Positions 45,252 through 54,218 are shown, counted from the stretch's first letter. The stretch is 64,000 bases of DNA from Symbiobacterium sp040797425 (GCF_040797425.1 NZ_JBFNEH010000009.1:19454-83453); one strand, 5' to 3'. Notes: a model not told the origin generated them from the letters alone. A program made the numbers and translations.

Positions 45252-45788
45252 ATGGAAACGGCACATCAGGAGCGGCCAGACACCCGCGTCGAGCGCTACC
45301 TGGTCGGCGGCCTTCTCGCAGCGGCCCTGGCGGGCATCGGCTGGCTGATTGCCCGCCTCCGCGGCGCGGCGGCCGGTCCGCACCCGCTGGAGTTCGTGGG
45401 GCTTGTGCTCTTGCTGGTCCTGGTCGCCTACCTGTGCCTGTTGGGTCATGAACTGCTCACCGTTTGCTACCTGTTGGGGGAACAGGAGCTGCGGGTCTGC
45501 CAGGGCCGCCGGATGGCGATCATCGACCTCACGCGGCCCATGCGGCTGCACCGCTGGTTGAACCGCTGGAACGGCGAGGCCGCACCCCGGGAGCTGGGCG
45601 GGCTGGTGGTAGAGTGGTACCCGCCGCTGGCCGTGGTCCGCACCGGCATCTGGGTGGTGGAGGGGGAGGACCCCGCCGGGCAGCGACGGGCGCTGGCCCT
45701 GCGGCCCTCGCCGCGGCTCCTGGCCCTGCTCCGGGAGTGGGCGGTGCCGAGGTGGGGGGAGGAGCATGGCGAAACTCCTTGGTTCTGA
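45252..45788 (+). CDS. Hypothetical membrane protein
   Basis: A 178-residue protein with two N-terminal membrane helices (YLVGGLLAAALAGIGWLIARL and LEFVGLVLLLVLVAYLCLLG) and a cytosolic domain ending in WGEEHGETPWF. ATG 45252 has CGGGAGGG 8 nt upstream. The tail overlaps the next gene by 23 bp, so the two are co-translated. No family is recognised. Confidence 0.7.
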   Translation: METAHQERPDTRVERYLVGGLLAAALAGIGWLIARLRGAAAGPHPLEFVGLVLLLVLVAYLCLLGHELLTVCYLLGEQELRVCQGRRMAIIDLTRPMRLHRWLNRWNGEAAPRELGGLVVEWYPPLAVVRTGIWVVEGEDPAGQRRALALRPSPRLLALLREWAVPRWGEEHGETPWF

Positions 45789-46542
45789 ACTGGTACTCGT
45801 CCTCTTGACGGGCCTGTTCGCCGCCCTGGGCGCTCCCTGGCTTTCCGGGCGGCCCGCTTCGTTTGCGCTCTTCCTGGTGGGTCTCCTGATGGCTACGGCC
45901 TTCGTGGGGCTCTATGCGCTGGCCAACCTGGCCGGGAGGCGCCTCCGGCCGGCGGTGAGCCTGGCCGTGGGAGGCGCCGCCCTGGTGCTCACGCTGTGGA
46001 GACCGGCCGAAGGCGTCACCCATCTGGTGGGCGTCGCCGCCGGCGCGCTGCTGACCCTGCTCGGCGCCGCCTTCCGGCGGGGGGCGGGCAGCAGCCTGTT
46101 CGCCTACGCCGTGCCGCTGCTGGCTGCCCATTACCTGCTCCTGCCGCTCCTGGGTCCGGTCCAGGCGGCACGGCAGGTTGCGGCGCAGTGCGCGGTGTTC
46201 TATTTCTTCGGCCGGGGTCTCGTTCGGCTGGCCGCCCCCACCTCCGCCGAGGGCAATCCGGAGGCGGGGCCCCTCGTCCACCGGCCGGTTCCCGACCGGG
46301 TGGTTGGTCTGGTGGAGGCCACGGCGCGCCGCCGCGCCCGACCCTACGCCACCCGGGCAGACGGGAGCCGTGACGAAGGCGCTATCTCCATCCTCTGCCC
46401 GGCCGCCGAGGCGTCCGCCCTGGCCGACCGCCTGCGGGAGGCCCTCGCCGCGTATCCGGTGGTCGTGACGCCCGGGCCGGAGGAGGAGCACGGGGCGCAA
46501 CTGGTCATCCGCATGGCGAACCCGCACGGGCGGGCGCGCTAG
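45766..46542 (+). CDS. Hypothetical polytopic membrane protein
   Basis: A 258-residue protein with about six membrane helices in the first 160 residues and a soluble C-terminal domain of about 85 residues (ISILCPAAEASALADRLREAL). ATG 45766 has GGGGGGAGGAG upstream and overlaps the preceding gene. The pair is probably a two-component membrane unit of unknown role. A hairpin follows. Confidence 0.7.
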   Translation: MAKLLGSELVLVLLTGLFAALGAPWLSGRPASFALFLVGLLMATAFVGLYALANLAGRRLRPAVSLAVGGAALVLTLWRPAEGVTHLVGVAAGALLTLLGAAFRRGAGSSLFAYAVPLLAAHYLLLPLLGPVQAARQVAAQCAVFYFFGRGLVRLAAPTSAEGNPEAGPLVHRPVPDRVVGLVEATARRRARPYATRADGSRDEGAISILCPAAEASALADRLREALAAYPVVVTPGPEEEHGAQLVIRMANPHGRAR

Positions 46543-46565
46543 CCACTGCTTTCCAGGAAAAACGG

Positions 46566-46594
46566 TCCCGGGTCCTGCTGGACAGGACCCGGGA
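46566..46594. terminator. Hairpin between convergent genes
   Basis: TCCCGGGTCCTG pairs with CAGGACCCGGGA around 5 nt; only a short T-rich tail follows (TTGGTTT). Confidence 0.65.
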
Positions 46595-46615
46595 TTGGTT
46601 TATGATGAAGGAGGT

Positions 46616-46792
46616 TTAGAGGGCGTACCAGCTGCGGAACAGGTCAGGCTTCGACTGCCACTTGCGCTCGGCGCAGGCGACCATCTCCACGCTGATCCCC
46701 AGGTCGTCAGCGACCTCCTTCCGGCTCCGGCCCGCCTTGCGCTGCGTCACGATAGCCTCCACATCTTCGGGCATCAGCTGCCAGATCGTCAT
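46616..46792 (-). CDS. Small helix-turn-helix protein
   Basis: A 58-residue protein starting MTIWQLMPEDVEAIVTQRKA. The middle GRSRKEVADDLGISVEMVACAERKW reads as a helix-turn-helix of the sigma-region-4 or transposase/Xre type. The start ATG (complement 46790-46792) has AAAAGGAGG about 10 nt upstream, a strong ribosome site. It lies divergent to argC, 211 bp away. Regulator or structural role is unknown. Confidence 0.65.
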   Translation of the reverse strand: MTIWQLMPEDVEAIVTQRKAGRSRKEVADDLGISVEMVACAERKWQSKPDLFRSWYAL

Positions 46793-46941
46793 TTTCGGGT
46801 CGCCTCCTTTTCTTGCTCTCATCTCTTGGTCTGGCTATAGCATACCAGCGGCGACTTCTGATAACATCGTTAACAAAGACGATTTTGGTTCGTACTTCCA
46901 TCTGATGTGGATCCTCCTCCATTGGGAGGAGGGATCAGGGA

Positions 46942-46970
46942 TTGCATCTTTATGCATGGCGCGTTATGAT
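46942..46970 (+). promoter_or_regulatory. argC promoter with ARG-box-like operator
   Basis: -35 TTGCAT (46942-46947), 17-bp spacer, -10 TATGAT (46965-46970). The palindrome TGCAT-CTTT-ATGCA (46943-46956) starts in the -35. A second partial site TATGATTATGCA follows. The same layout recurs before argB and argG. Confidence 0.75.
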
Positions 46971-47003
46971 TATGCAACAAGAGCCGAGTAGGGGGCTTGC
47001 AGA

Positions 47004-48050
47004 ATGACCATCCGGGCAGGCATTGCCGGGGCCACCGGCTACGCGGGGGTCGAGCTGATCCGGCTGTTGGGTATTCATCCGGAGGTGCAGGTGGTGCTGG
47101 CCGGCACCGAGAGCTACCAGGGGCAGGAGCTGGCCTCGGTCTATCCGCACCTGCGCGGCCGGATTGACCTGGTGGGACAGGAGGCGGCCGCAGAGGCCCT
47201 GGCGGCCTGCGACGTCGTCTTCGCCTCCCTCCCCCACGGGGTGACGATGGCGCTGGCGCCGGCCGTGCTGGGGGCCGGCAGGCGGCTGATCGACCTGGGC
47301 GCCGACTTCCGCCTGCGGGACGTGGCCACCTACGAGGCCTGGTACAAGAAGGCGCACACCGCGCCGGACCTCGCGGCCGAGGCGGTCTACGGCCTGCCGG
47401 AGCTGTACCGAGAGCAGGTGCGCGGGGCCCGCCTGGTGGCCAACCCCGGCTGCTACCCGACCGCGTGTGCGCTGGCGTCGGCGCCGCTCCTGAAGGCAGG
47501 GGTGGTGGAGACCCGCGGGATCATCTTCGACGCCAAGTCCGGCGTCTCCGGCGCTGGCCGGGGCGTGAACCTGGGCGTTCACTTCTCCGAGGTCAACGAG
47601 AACTTGAAGGCGTACAACATCGCGGGGGACCACCGGCACACGCCCGAGATCGAGCAGACTCTCTCCGACCTGGCCGGAGAGCGGGTGGTGGTCAGTTTCA
47701 CCCCCCACCTGGTGCCGATGACGCGAGGCATCCTGGCCACCGGCTACTTCACGCTGCGCCGTGACCTGAGCACGGAGCAGGCGGTGGAGCTGTTCCGGGA
47801 GTTCTACGCCGGCGAGCCCTTCGTGCGGGTGCGCCCCGCCGGCGACCTGCCTGCGACGAAGCAGGTCTGGGGTTCTAACTACTGCGACATCGGCGTGAAG
47901 GTGGACCGGCGCACCGGCCGGGCCCTGGTGATCAGCGTGATCGACAACCTGGTGAAGGGCGCGGCCGGTCAGGCCATCCAGAACATGAACCTGATGTTCG
48001 GCCTTCCCGAGACAACCGGGCTGCTCGAGGCCGCACCGGTATATCCCTAG
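47004..48050 (+). CDS. argC: N-acetyl-gamma-glutamyl-phosphate reductase
   Basis: Third step of arginine synthesis, NADPH reduction of acetylglutamyl phosphate to the semialdehyde. The 348-residue protein has the GATGYAGVELIRLL nucleotide fold, the catalytic cysteine in NPGCYPTACALA, SGVSGAGRGVNLG and FTPHLVPMTRGI. ATG 47004 follows AGGGGGC. It heads an argC - argA-like - argJ cluster under its own ArgR-type promoter. Confidence 0.96.
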   Translation: MTIRAGIAGATGYAGVELIRLLGIHPEVQVVLAGTESYQGQELASVYPHLRGRIDLVGQEAAAEALAACDVVFASLPHGVTMALAPAVLGAGRRLIDLGADFRLRDVATYEAWYKKAHTAPDLAAEAVYGLPELYREQVRGARLVANPGCYPTACALASAPLLKAGVVETRGIIFDAKSGVSGAGRGVNLGVHFSEVNENLKAYNIAGDHRHTPEIEQTLSDLAGERVVVSFTPHLVPMTRGILATGYFTLRRDLSTEQAVELFREFYAGEPFVRVRPAGDLPATKQVWGSNYCDIGVKVDRRTGRALVISVIDNLVKGAAGQAIQNMNLMFGLPETTGLLEAAPVYP

Positions 48051-48075
48051 AGCTTACACCCACGGAGGGGATCCC

Positions 48076-48600
48076 ATGCAGTTTCGGAAGGCCGTGATGG
48101 CGGACATTCCGGCGGTCCACGAGATCATCAACGGGTATGCGGCGCAGGGGCTGATGCTCAGGCGGCCCCTGCTGATGCTCTACGAGTCTGTGCGCGACTT
48201 CACGGTGGCGGTGGACGACGACGGGCAGGTGGTCGGGGTGGCCGGCCTGCACATCATGTGGGAAGACCTGGCCGAGATTCGCTCGCTGGCGGTGAGGCCC
48301 GGTCTTACCGGGAAGGGCGTGGGCCGCGGCCTGGTGGAGCACCTCCTGGAGGAGGCCCGCACCCTGGGGTTGAAGCGCATCTTCGCCCTTACCTACCAGC
48401 CGGGCTTCTTCAAGAAGTACGGCTTTCAGGAGGTCGCGAAGGATCGCCTGCCGCAGAAGGTCTGGAAGGAATGCATTTACTGTGACAAGTTCCACAACTG
48501 CGACGAGATCGCGATGATCCGCTGGCTGGTGCCGCCTGAGCAGCAGGTGGACGAGGCCTACGAGATCCCGCTCGTCGCCAGGCCCAACTGGGTGCGATGA
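48076..48600 (+). CDS. argA: N-acetylglutamate synthase-like GNAT acetyltransferase
   Basis: A 174-residue GNAT protein resembling the short, stand-alone N-acetylglutamate synthases (Rv2747 type). FRKAVMADIPAVHEIINGYA at the start, AVRPGLTGKGVGRGLVEHLL for acetyl-CoA binding, and FFKKYGFQEVAKDRLPQKVW are family features. A cysteine-rich stretch CIYCDKFHNC near residue 135 may bind metal. Its position between argC and argJ supports a role in acetylating glutamate. A generic acetyltransferase cannot be fully excluded. Confidence 0.8.
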   Translation: MQFRKAVMADIPAVHEIINGYAAQGLMLRRPLLMLYESVRDFTVAVDDDGQVVGVAGLHIMWEDLAEIRSLAVRPGLTGKGVGRGLVEHLLEEARTLGLKRIFALTYQPGFFKKYGFQEVAKDRLPQKVWKECIYCDKFHNCDEIAMIRWLVPPEQQVDEAYEIPLVARPNWVR

Positions 48601-48616
48601 AGGAGAGGTGGCGGAC

Positions 48617-49816
48617 GTGAAGGTGGGCGTGACGGCGCCGGCCGGCTTTATGGCAGCGGGAGCAGCGGCGGACATCAAGGGGAACGGCAGCGGCAAGAAA
48701 GACATCGCCCTCCTGGCCTCGCGGGTACCGTGCACCGCGGCCGGGGTCTACACCACCAACCTGGTGAAGGCGGCGCCGGTGCTCGTGACGCAGCGTCGCA
48801 CCGGGGCAGGGCGGCTGCAGGCCGTGGTGGTCAACTCAGGCAACGCCAACGCCTGCACCGGCGCGCAGGGGCTCCGGGACGCGGAGGAGATGGCCCGGCT
48901 GGCGGCCGAGGCCCTCTGCCTGAGCCCCGAGCTGGTGGGGGTCGCCTCCACGGGCGTGATCGGGGTGCCCCTGCCCATGGACCGGGTGGCGGCGGGCATC
49001 GCCGCCGCGGCGGCCGCTCTCTCCCCGGACGGGGGCGAGGACGCCGCCCTGGCCATCATGACCACGGACACCTACCCCAAGCAGACGGCGGTGCAGGTGG
49101 AAATCGGCGGCAAGGTGGCGACCATCGGGGCCATGGCCAAGGGGTCGGGCATGATCCACCCCAACATGGCCACGATGCTCTGCTTCGTCACCACCGATGC
49201 GGAGGTTTCACCCGGGGCCCTGCAGGCGGCGCTCAGGCAGGCCGCGGACCGTTCCTTCAACATGATCACGGTAGACGGCGACACGTCTACCAACGACATG
49301 GTGGTCGCCCTGGCGAATGGCCTCGCCGGCACCCCGAAGGTAGCGCCGGGCACCCCCGAGTACCAGGTCTTCGCCGATGCCCTGGAGCAGGTGCTGATCC
49401 ACCTGGCCCGGGAGATCGCCCGCGACGGCGAGGGCGCCACCAAGTTGATCGAGGTGCGGGTGAAGGGCGCCCGCAGCCTGGAAGACGCCCGCAAGGCGGC
49501 CCGGGCGGTGTGCGGCTCGAGCCTGGTGAAGGCGGCGGTCTTCGGCGCGGACGCCAACTGGGGCCGGGTGCTGGCCGCCCTGGGCTACTCAGGGGCGCAG
49601 TTTGACCCCGCAAGGGTGGACCTCTGGCTGGGCGGCCTGCAGATGATGGCCGCGGGCGCCCCGGTGCCGTTCGACGAGGAGGTGGCGGCCGCGCTGCTCC
49701 AGCAGCCGGAGGTGGTCTTCACCGCCCACCTGCACGCGGGGGACGCCGAGGCCACCGCCTGGGGCTGCGACCTCACCTACGACTACGTGCGGATCAACGG
49801 GAGTTACCGGACCTAG
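48617..49816 (+). CDS. argJ: Glutamate N-acetyltransferase / amino-acid acetyltransferase ArgJ
   Basis: Recycles the acetyl group from acetylornithine to glutamate; many also use acetyl-CoA. The 399-residue precursor cuts itself before the threonine of GMIHPNMATMLCFVTTDA. VNSGNANACTGAQG and FGADANWGRVLAALGYSG are further signatures. GTG 48617 is chosen because AGGAGAG lies 9 nt upstream; GTG 48608 abuts the ribosome site. A terminator-like hairpin follows. Confidence 0.95.
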   Translation: MKVGVTAPAGFMAAGAAADIKGNGSGKKDIALLASRVPCTAAGVYTTNLVKAAPVLVTQRRTGAGRLQAVVVNSGNANACTGAQGLRDAEEMARLAAEALCLSPELVGVASTGVIGVPLPMDRVAAGIAAAAAALSPDGGEDAALAIMTTDTYPKQTAVQVEIGGKVATIGAMAKGSGMIHPNMATMLCFVTTDAEVSPGALQAALRQAADRSFNMITVDGDTSTNDMVVALANGLAGTPKVAPGTPEYQVFADALEQVLIHLAREIARDGEGATKLIEVRVKGARSLEDARKAARAVCGSSLVKAAVFGADANWGRVLAALGYSGAQFDPARVDLWLGGLQMMAAGAPVPFDEEVAAALLQQPEVVFTAHLHAGDAEATAWGCDLTYDYVRINGSYRT

Positions 49817-49843
49817 CCCCGGAAGGTGGGCAGGGAACGCAAG

Positions 49844-49881
49844 GGGGCTGAGGACCTGGCCAGCGCCGGGTCCTCAGCCCC
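49844..49881. terminator. Hairpin after argJ
   Basis: GGGGCTGAGGACC pairs perfectly with GGTCCTCAGCCCC around a 12-nt loop. TCCGTTG follows, a weak T-run. It lies between convergent genes. Confidence 0.65.
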
Positions 49882-49943
49882 TCCGTTGCCGAGGGCGCTT
49901 GCTTCCCTTTCCGAGGCGTGCAAACCCCCGACGCGGTCAGGTG

Positions 49944-50198
49944 TTACCCACCGCCCCGGGTCGCCCGCAGGCGGAGTCCTTTCGCCACCGCCTCCACGGC
50001 CTCGGACTCCCCCTCGCACTCCACGATCACCCGCGGCCAGACCAGGCCAAAGGCCCGGTGCTCGCCCACCGTCAGCTGCGCGGTCCAGCCCGGTCCGACC
50101 ACGCTGCCGTCGGGCCGGTTCTCACCGCCCAGCGCCTGCAGGTAACTGCGGATCTGCGCTTCCGTGCTGCCGCGGAGGTCAAGTGTCAGGCGCACCAC
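49944..50198 (-). CDS. Small alpha/beta protein, possibly DUF1952-like
   Basis: An 84-residue protein VVRLTLDLRGSTEAQIRSYL... ending in GLRLRATRGGG. The GTG start at 50198 has GGAGGGGT 6 nt upstream. The opening beta strand, helix and later VIVECEGESEAVEAVAKGL resemble the small C-terminal domain (DUF1952) of some MoaD-related proteins; this is a weak memory-based match. No neighbours support a function. Confidence 0.5.
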   Translation of the reverse strand: MVRLTLDLRGSTEAQIRSYLQALGGENRPDGSVVGPGWTAQLTVGEHRAFGLVWPRVIVECEGESEAVEAVAKGLRLRATRGGG

Positions 50199-50446
50199 GA
50201 AGAACCCCTCCCTGTCGCGGCGGGCGGAGCCCTCGCCGCCTCCCGGCCCTGCCGGCGGTGGCCGGCGAAGACCCTGACTGCGTTCTTCGGCCCGTGCGGC
50301 GGTGGCTCCTGCCGGGCTGCCCCGTTGCGGCAGCGGACCTGCAAAGTATGAACCGTATTGACCCAAAGCGAGTCTGATCGGGCAGGAAGGGGTGCGTTGA
50401 AGCAGAAAACATACAGAACCGGAGGCGAGGGGGAGGGAGCGTGACC

Positions 50447-50902
50447 ATGCGCCAGAAAGCCTACGCCCTCATCGTGGAGAACGGGCGGCTGCTGCTGGTC
50501 CGGTACTACTACCCCAAGGAGAACGCGTGGTTCTGGAACTTTCCCGGGGGCACGGTGGAACCCGGCGAGACGCTGGAGGAAGCCCTGCGCCGTGAGTTGA
50601 TCGAAGAGTGCTGCGTCGAGGTGGAGGTCGGCCCCATGCTCCTGAGGGAGGTGGTGCCCGGGCGCAACTACGTGCGTCACTTCTTCCGCTGCCGCATCAA
50701 GAGCGGCCGCCCGCGGGTGGGTACGGACCCCGCGACCAACGACTCCATCGGCGCGCTGGCCTGGGTCGACCCGACCGATCCTGGTGCTTGCGGCGGGTGG
50801 GGGCGGCGGAACCTGCCGCAGGTCGCCCGGGCCTTGGGCCTCACGCCGCGCCGGCGGAACCGGCTGCCTGCGCCGGTGCCCCGCCAGGCGGCGCCGAAAT
50901 AG
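50447..50902 (+). CDS. NUDIX hydrolase
   Basis: A 151-residue pyrophosphohydrolase. The Nudix box is GGTVEPGETLEEALRRELIEECCVEV, complete in its glutamates except that the Gly after the EE pair is Cys. YYYPKENAWFWNFPGG precedes it. The substrate is probably a nucleoside diphosphate derivative but cannot be told. Starts at ATG 50447 or GTG 50441 are both served by GGGAGGGAGC. Confidence 0.88.
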   Translation: MRQKAYALIVENGRLLLVRYYYPKENAWFWNFPGGTVEPGETLEEALRRELIEECCVEVEVGPMLLREVVPGRNYVRHFFRCRIKSGRPRVGTDPATNDSIGALAWVDPTDPGACGGWGRRNLPQVARALGLTPRRRNRLPAPVPRQAAPK

Positions 50903-50935
50903 AATAGCACCGAATCGTGGGGGAGGGTCTCCGGG

Positions 50936-51958
50936 GTGTCGGTGCAGGTGATGCACCAGGGTTCGTCGCCCAGGCGGATGCTGACGGCGACGACCGCCTT
51001 GCTGGTCGTGCAACAGCTGGCACTGTGGGACTTGAACGATCAGCAGTTCCGTCTTCTCTACGCCTTGATATTCCTTGCGACGGCGGCCTTTCTGGGGGAT
51101 GGGCACAGCCGCTACGCGGTCCTCGCCGGGCCCGTGCTTCGCGTGGCGTTCGGGCTGCAGCGGGAGCCGATTCCGCTGGCCGGCGCCGAGGTGAAGGCGC
51201 TCCGAAACGGATGGCAGCTTCGCTGGTCCGACGGGCGCACCGTGCGAAGGCTTTCGCTCGACACGCCGGAGGATTTTCGGGAGGCGGTGGAACGGGCCGT
51301 GGAGCGGGCCCGCACGGCCGAACCCGGATCGGTGCCCCGCACGCCCCGTGAGGCCGCAGAGGCCGTGCCGGTGTTCCAGCGCACGGCGCTCCGGGAGCGC
51401 TGGCTCGCCCTCGCCCTGCTGGTCGTGGCGGTGACGCTCCTGTCGCTGTGGCTGAACCATCCGGCGCCTCTGTTTGCCGTGCCGGTGCTGATCTGGTTCC
51501 AGGACCGCATCTTTGCCGGGACCACACTCCTGCTGTGCGACGGCACCCTCTGGTTCCTCGGCGAGCAGGAGCCGGTCTACCAGGTTCCGCTCGCGCACGT
51601 CCGGTCCGTGGAGCCCCGGGGGCGGAGGCAGGTCCTGCTCCGCCTGGACGATGCCAGGTTCCCCACGCTGAAGCTGGTGCGGTACCACGGGGGCGTGGAC
51701 GCACTGGCGGTGCTGCAGCGGGCCGTCGGCGGAGAGCCGCTCTTGCTTCCGGACCGCGCGGGCGCAGGTAGGCCGGCGAGCGGCGCTGGGCCGTCGGACG
51801 GGGGCAAGCCCTTCCGTTGTGCCCTCTGCGGGCGGCCGGTACCGGGAAGCCCGGCACCGGGGGCCATACATATCTGCGAACGGTGCCAGCACAAGGTGCG
51901 CTACGAGGCGGAAGAGACGGGCCACGGACTGAAGGGAAAGGAGCCGAAGCCCATGTGA
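50936..51958 (+). CDS. Membrane protein with C-terminal zinc ribbon
   Basis: A 340-residue protein. Hydrophobic segments lie near residues 17-55 and 155-185. Two soluble stretches (IPLAGAEVKALRNGWQLRW and YQVPLAHVRSVEPRGRRQVL) read like PH-type domains. The C-terminus has a four-cysteine zinc ribbon CALCGRPVPG ... ICERC. GTG 50936 has GGAGGG about 9 nt upstream. No family name is recognised; it precedes the argB promoter without being part of that operon. Confidence 0.65.
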   Translation: MSVQVMHQGSSPRRMLTATTALLVVQQLALWDLNDQQFRLLYALIFLATAAFLGDGHSRYAVLAGPVLRVAFGLQREPIPLAGAEVKALRNGWQLRWSDGRTVRRLSLDTPEDFREAVERAVERARTAEPGSVPRTPREAAEAVPVFQRTALRERWLALALLVVAVTLLSLWLNHPAPLFAVPVLIWFQDRIFAGTTLLLCDGTLWFLGEQEPVYQVPLAHVRSVEPRGRRQVLLRLDDARFPTLKLVRYHGGVDALAVLQRAVGGEPLLLPDRAGAGRPASGAGPSDGGKPFRCALCGRPVPGSPAPGAIHICERCQHKVRYEAEETGHGLKGKEPKPM

Positions 51959-51975
51959 GGGCGGCCGGCTCCTTG

Positions 51976-52004
51976 TTGCATGTGAATGCACTTGGCGGTA
52001 TAAT
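51976..52004 (+). promoter_or_regulatory. argB promoter with ARG-box-like operator
   Basis: -35 TTGCAT (51976-51981), 17-bp spacer, -10 TATAAT (51999-52004), with TGCAT-GTGA-ATGCA at 51977-51990 starting in the -35. Confidence 0.8.
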
Positions 52005-52034
52005 TATTCAACCACACCGCAGGAGGCGGGTTCG

Positions 52035-52916
52035 TTGAACCAGATGGCGCTGGACAAGGCCGCGGTGCTGGCCGAGGCGCTGCCTTACATCCGGCAGTTC
52101 TCAGGCAAGACCGTGGTCATCAAGTACGGCGGGGCCGCGATGGCCGCGGCGGATCTGAAGGCCGCCGTGATGCAGGACATCGCCCTCATGAAGTACGTGG
52201 GAATGCACCCCGTTGTCGTCCACGGCGGGGGCCCTGAGGTTTCCAGCATGGCGCGGCAGATGGGCATCGAGCCGCGGTTCGTCGACGGCCTCCGGGTCAC
52301 CGACGCCGAGACGATGGCCATCGCCCAGATGGTGCTGGTGGGGAAGACCAACCGGGAGATCGTCACGCACCTCTGCGCGCAGGGGGTGAAGGCGGTGGGC
52401 CTCTCGGGGCAGGATGCCGGGCTCATCCGGGCCGTGCCGCACCGGCACCGCTCGGCCCGGACCGGCGAGGAGGTCGACCTCGGCTTCGTGGGCGACGTGG
52501 CCGCCGTCGACACCGCGGTGCTGGAGACGCTCACCACTGCCGGCTACGTGCCGGTGATCGCCCCCATCGGCCTGGGGCCCGAGGGGCAGCCCTACAACAT
52601 CAACGCCGACACCGTGGCCGGGGCCATCGCCGCAGCGCTGAAGGCGGAGAAGCTGGTGCTGCTCACCGACGTGGAAGGGGTCCGGGCCGACAGGGACGAC
52701 CCCGGGAGCCTGCTGAGCCGGGTGACGGTGCAGGAGATCCGGGAGTGGATGGCCGACGGCCGGCTGGAGGGCGGGATGATCCCCAAGCTTCAGTGCTGCA
52801 TCACCGCCCTGGAGGCGGGCGTCAACCGGGTGCACATCATCGACGGCCGGGTGCCCCACAGCCTGCTGCTGGAGATCTTCACCCACGAGGGCGTGGGCAC
52901 GATGGTCGTGAAGTAG
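52035..52916 (+). CDS. argB: Acetylglutamate kinase
   Basis: Phosphorylates N-acetylglutamate, the second step of arginine synthesis. The 293-residue protein has KTVVIKYGGAAM, VVVHGGGPEVSSMARQMGI, PVIAPIGLGPEGQPYNINAD and the GGMIPKLQCCITAL end segment. Length and an N-terminal helix (VLAEALPYIRQF) fit the arginine-inhibited hexameric form. The TTG start follows AGGAGG by 8 nt. argD follows. Confidence 0.96.
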   Translation: MNQMALDKAAVLAEALPYIRQFSGKTVVIKYGGAAMAAADLKAAVMQDIALMKYVGMHPVVVHGGGPEVSSMARQMGIEPRFVDGLRVTDAETMAIAQMVLVGKTNREIVTHLCAQGVKAVGLSGQDAGLIRAVPHRHRSARTGEEVDLGFVGDVAAVDTAVLETLTTAGYVPVIAPIGLGPEGQPYNINADTVAGAIAAALKAEKLVLLTDVEGVRADRDDPGSLLSRVTVQEIREWMADGRLEGGMIPKLQCCITALEAGVNRVHIIDGRVPHSLLLEIFTHEGVGTMVVK

Positions 52917-52962
52917 GAACCGGTGGGTGCCGGCACCGACGGGAAAGAAGGAGATGGCGGGG

Positions 52963-54177
52963 ATGACGGGATCGGAGAGCGCCGCCCTGATGGCCAGGGC
53001 GGACAGGCATACCATGAACACGTACGCGCGGTACCCGATTGCCCTGGTGCGCGGCGAGGGGGTCCGCTGCTGGGACGCCGACGGCAAGGAGTACCTGGAC
53101 TTCCTCGGCGGCATCGCCGTGAACGTGCTGGGCCACGCCCACCCGGCGGTGGTGGAGGCCATCGCCGCCCAGGCGCGGAGGCTCATCCATTGCTCCAACC
53201 TGTACTACAGCGAGCCGATGGCGGCGCTGGCCGAGCTGCTCACCCGGAGCGGCGGGCTGGACCGGGTCTTCTTCTGCAACTCCGGCGCCGAGGCCAACGA
53301 GGGCGCCATCAAGCTGGCCCGCAAGTACCAGTGGCGGAAGGGGCGCAAGGAGAAGAACCGCATCGTCTCGCTCACCCACTCCTTCCACGGGCGCACCCTC
53401 GCCACCGTGACGGCCACGGCAAAGCCGGCGATCCAGGAGGGCTTCGGCCCGCTGCCCGAGGGCTTTGACCACGCCGAGGCCGGCGACGTGGCGGCGCTGG
53501 AGGCGGCGGTGACGGAGAAGACCGCGGCGGTGATCGTGGAGCCGGTGCAGGGGGAGGGCGGGGTGATGCCCCTCTCCCGGGAGTACCTGGCGGCTGCCCG
53601 CGCCATCTGCGACGCGCGCGGCGCCCTCCTGATCTTCGACGAGGTCCAGTGCGGCATGGGCCGGGTGGGCACCCTCTTCGCCTACCAGGCCTTCGGGGTG
53701 AAGCCCGATATCCTCACCCTGGCCAAGGGGCTCGGGGGCGGCGTGCCCATCGGCGCCGTCTGCGCCACGGAGGAGGCGGCCACCGGCTTCGCCCCCGGGG
53801 ACCACGGCACCACGTTCGGCGGCAACCCCCTGGCCTGCGCCGCCGCACTGGCCACGGTGAAGACCCTGCTGGCGGAGGACCTGCCGGCGCGCGCCCGGGC
53901 CATGGGCGCATACCTTCTGTCCGGGCTCAAGCAGCTGCAGGCGAAGCATCCGGACCTCGTCAAGGAGGTCCGGGGGATGGGGCTGATGCTGGGCATGGAG
54001 CTCACCCGGCCGGCCGCCCCGGTGCTGGCCAAGTGCCACGAACTGGGGCTCCTGGTGAACGTGACGGCCAACACGGTGATCCGGCTCCTGCCGCCCTACA
54101 TCATCACGGAGGCGGACGCCGACCGGGCCCTGGCCATCCTGGACCAGGCGCTGGCGGCGGTGGGCGAGGCGGATTAG
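52963..54177 (+). CDS. argD: Acetylornithine aminotransferase
   Basis: PLP enzyme of the fourth arginine step. The 404-residue protein has the cofactor pocket NSGAEANEGAIKLARK, HSFHGRTLATV, IVEPVQGEGGV, IFDEVQCGMGRVG and the Schiff-base lysine in ILTLAKGLGGG. Start ATG 52963 has AAGGAG 9 nt upstream; ATG 52954 abuts the ribosome site. It is 46 bp after argB and ends in a terminator. Confidence 0.95.
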   Translation: MTGSESAALMARADRHTMNTYARYPIALVRGEGVRCWDADGKEYLDFLGGIAVNVLGHAHPAVVEAIAAQARRLIHCSNLYYSEPMAALAELLTRSGGLDRVFFCNSGAEANEGAIKLARKYQWRKGRKEKNRIVSLTHSFHGRTLATVTATAKPAIQEGFGPLPEGFDHAEAGDVAALEAAVTEKTAAVIVEPVQGEGGVMPLSREYLAAARAICDARGALLIFDEVQCGMGRVGTLFAYQAFGVKPDILTLAKGLGGGVPIGAVCATEEAATGFAPGDHGTTFGGNPLACAAALATVKTLLAEDLPARARAMGAYLLSGLKQLQAKHPDLVKEVRGMGLMLGMELTRPAAPVLAKCHELGLLVNVTANTVIRLLPPYIITEADADRALAILDQALAAVGEAD

Positions 54178-54218
54178 CAGGATGTGGTTCCAACAAGGCG
54201 ACCGCCACCACAAATCAC

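Noticed and set aside
50202..50366. Upstream extension of the small minus-strand gene ending at 49944
   Set aside because: The added residues are low-complexity Arg/Ala/Gly, and a good GGAGGGGT ribosome site points to the GTG at 50198 instead.
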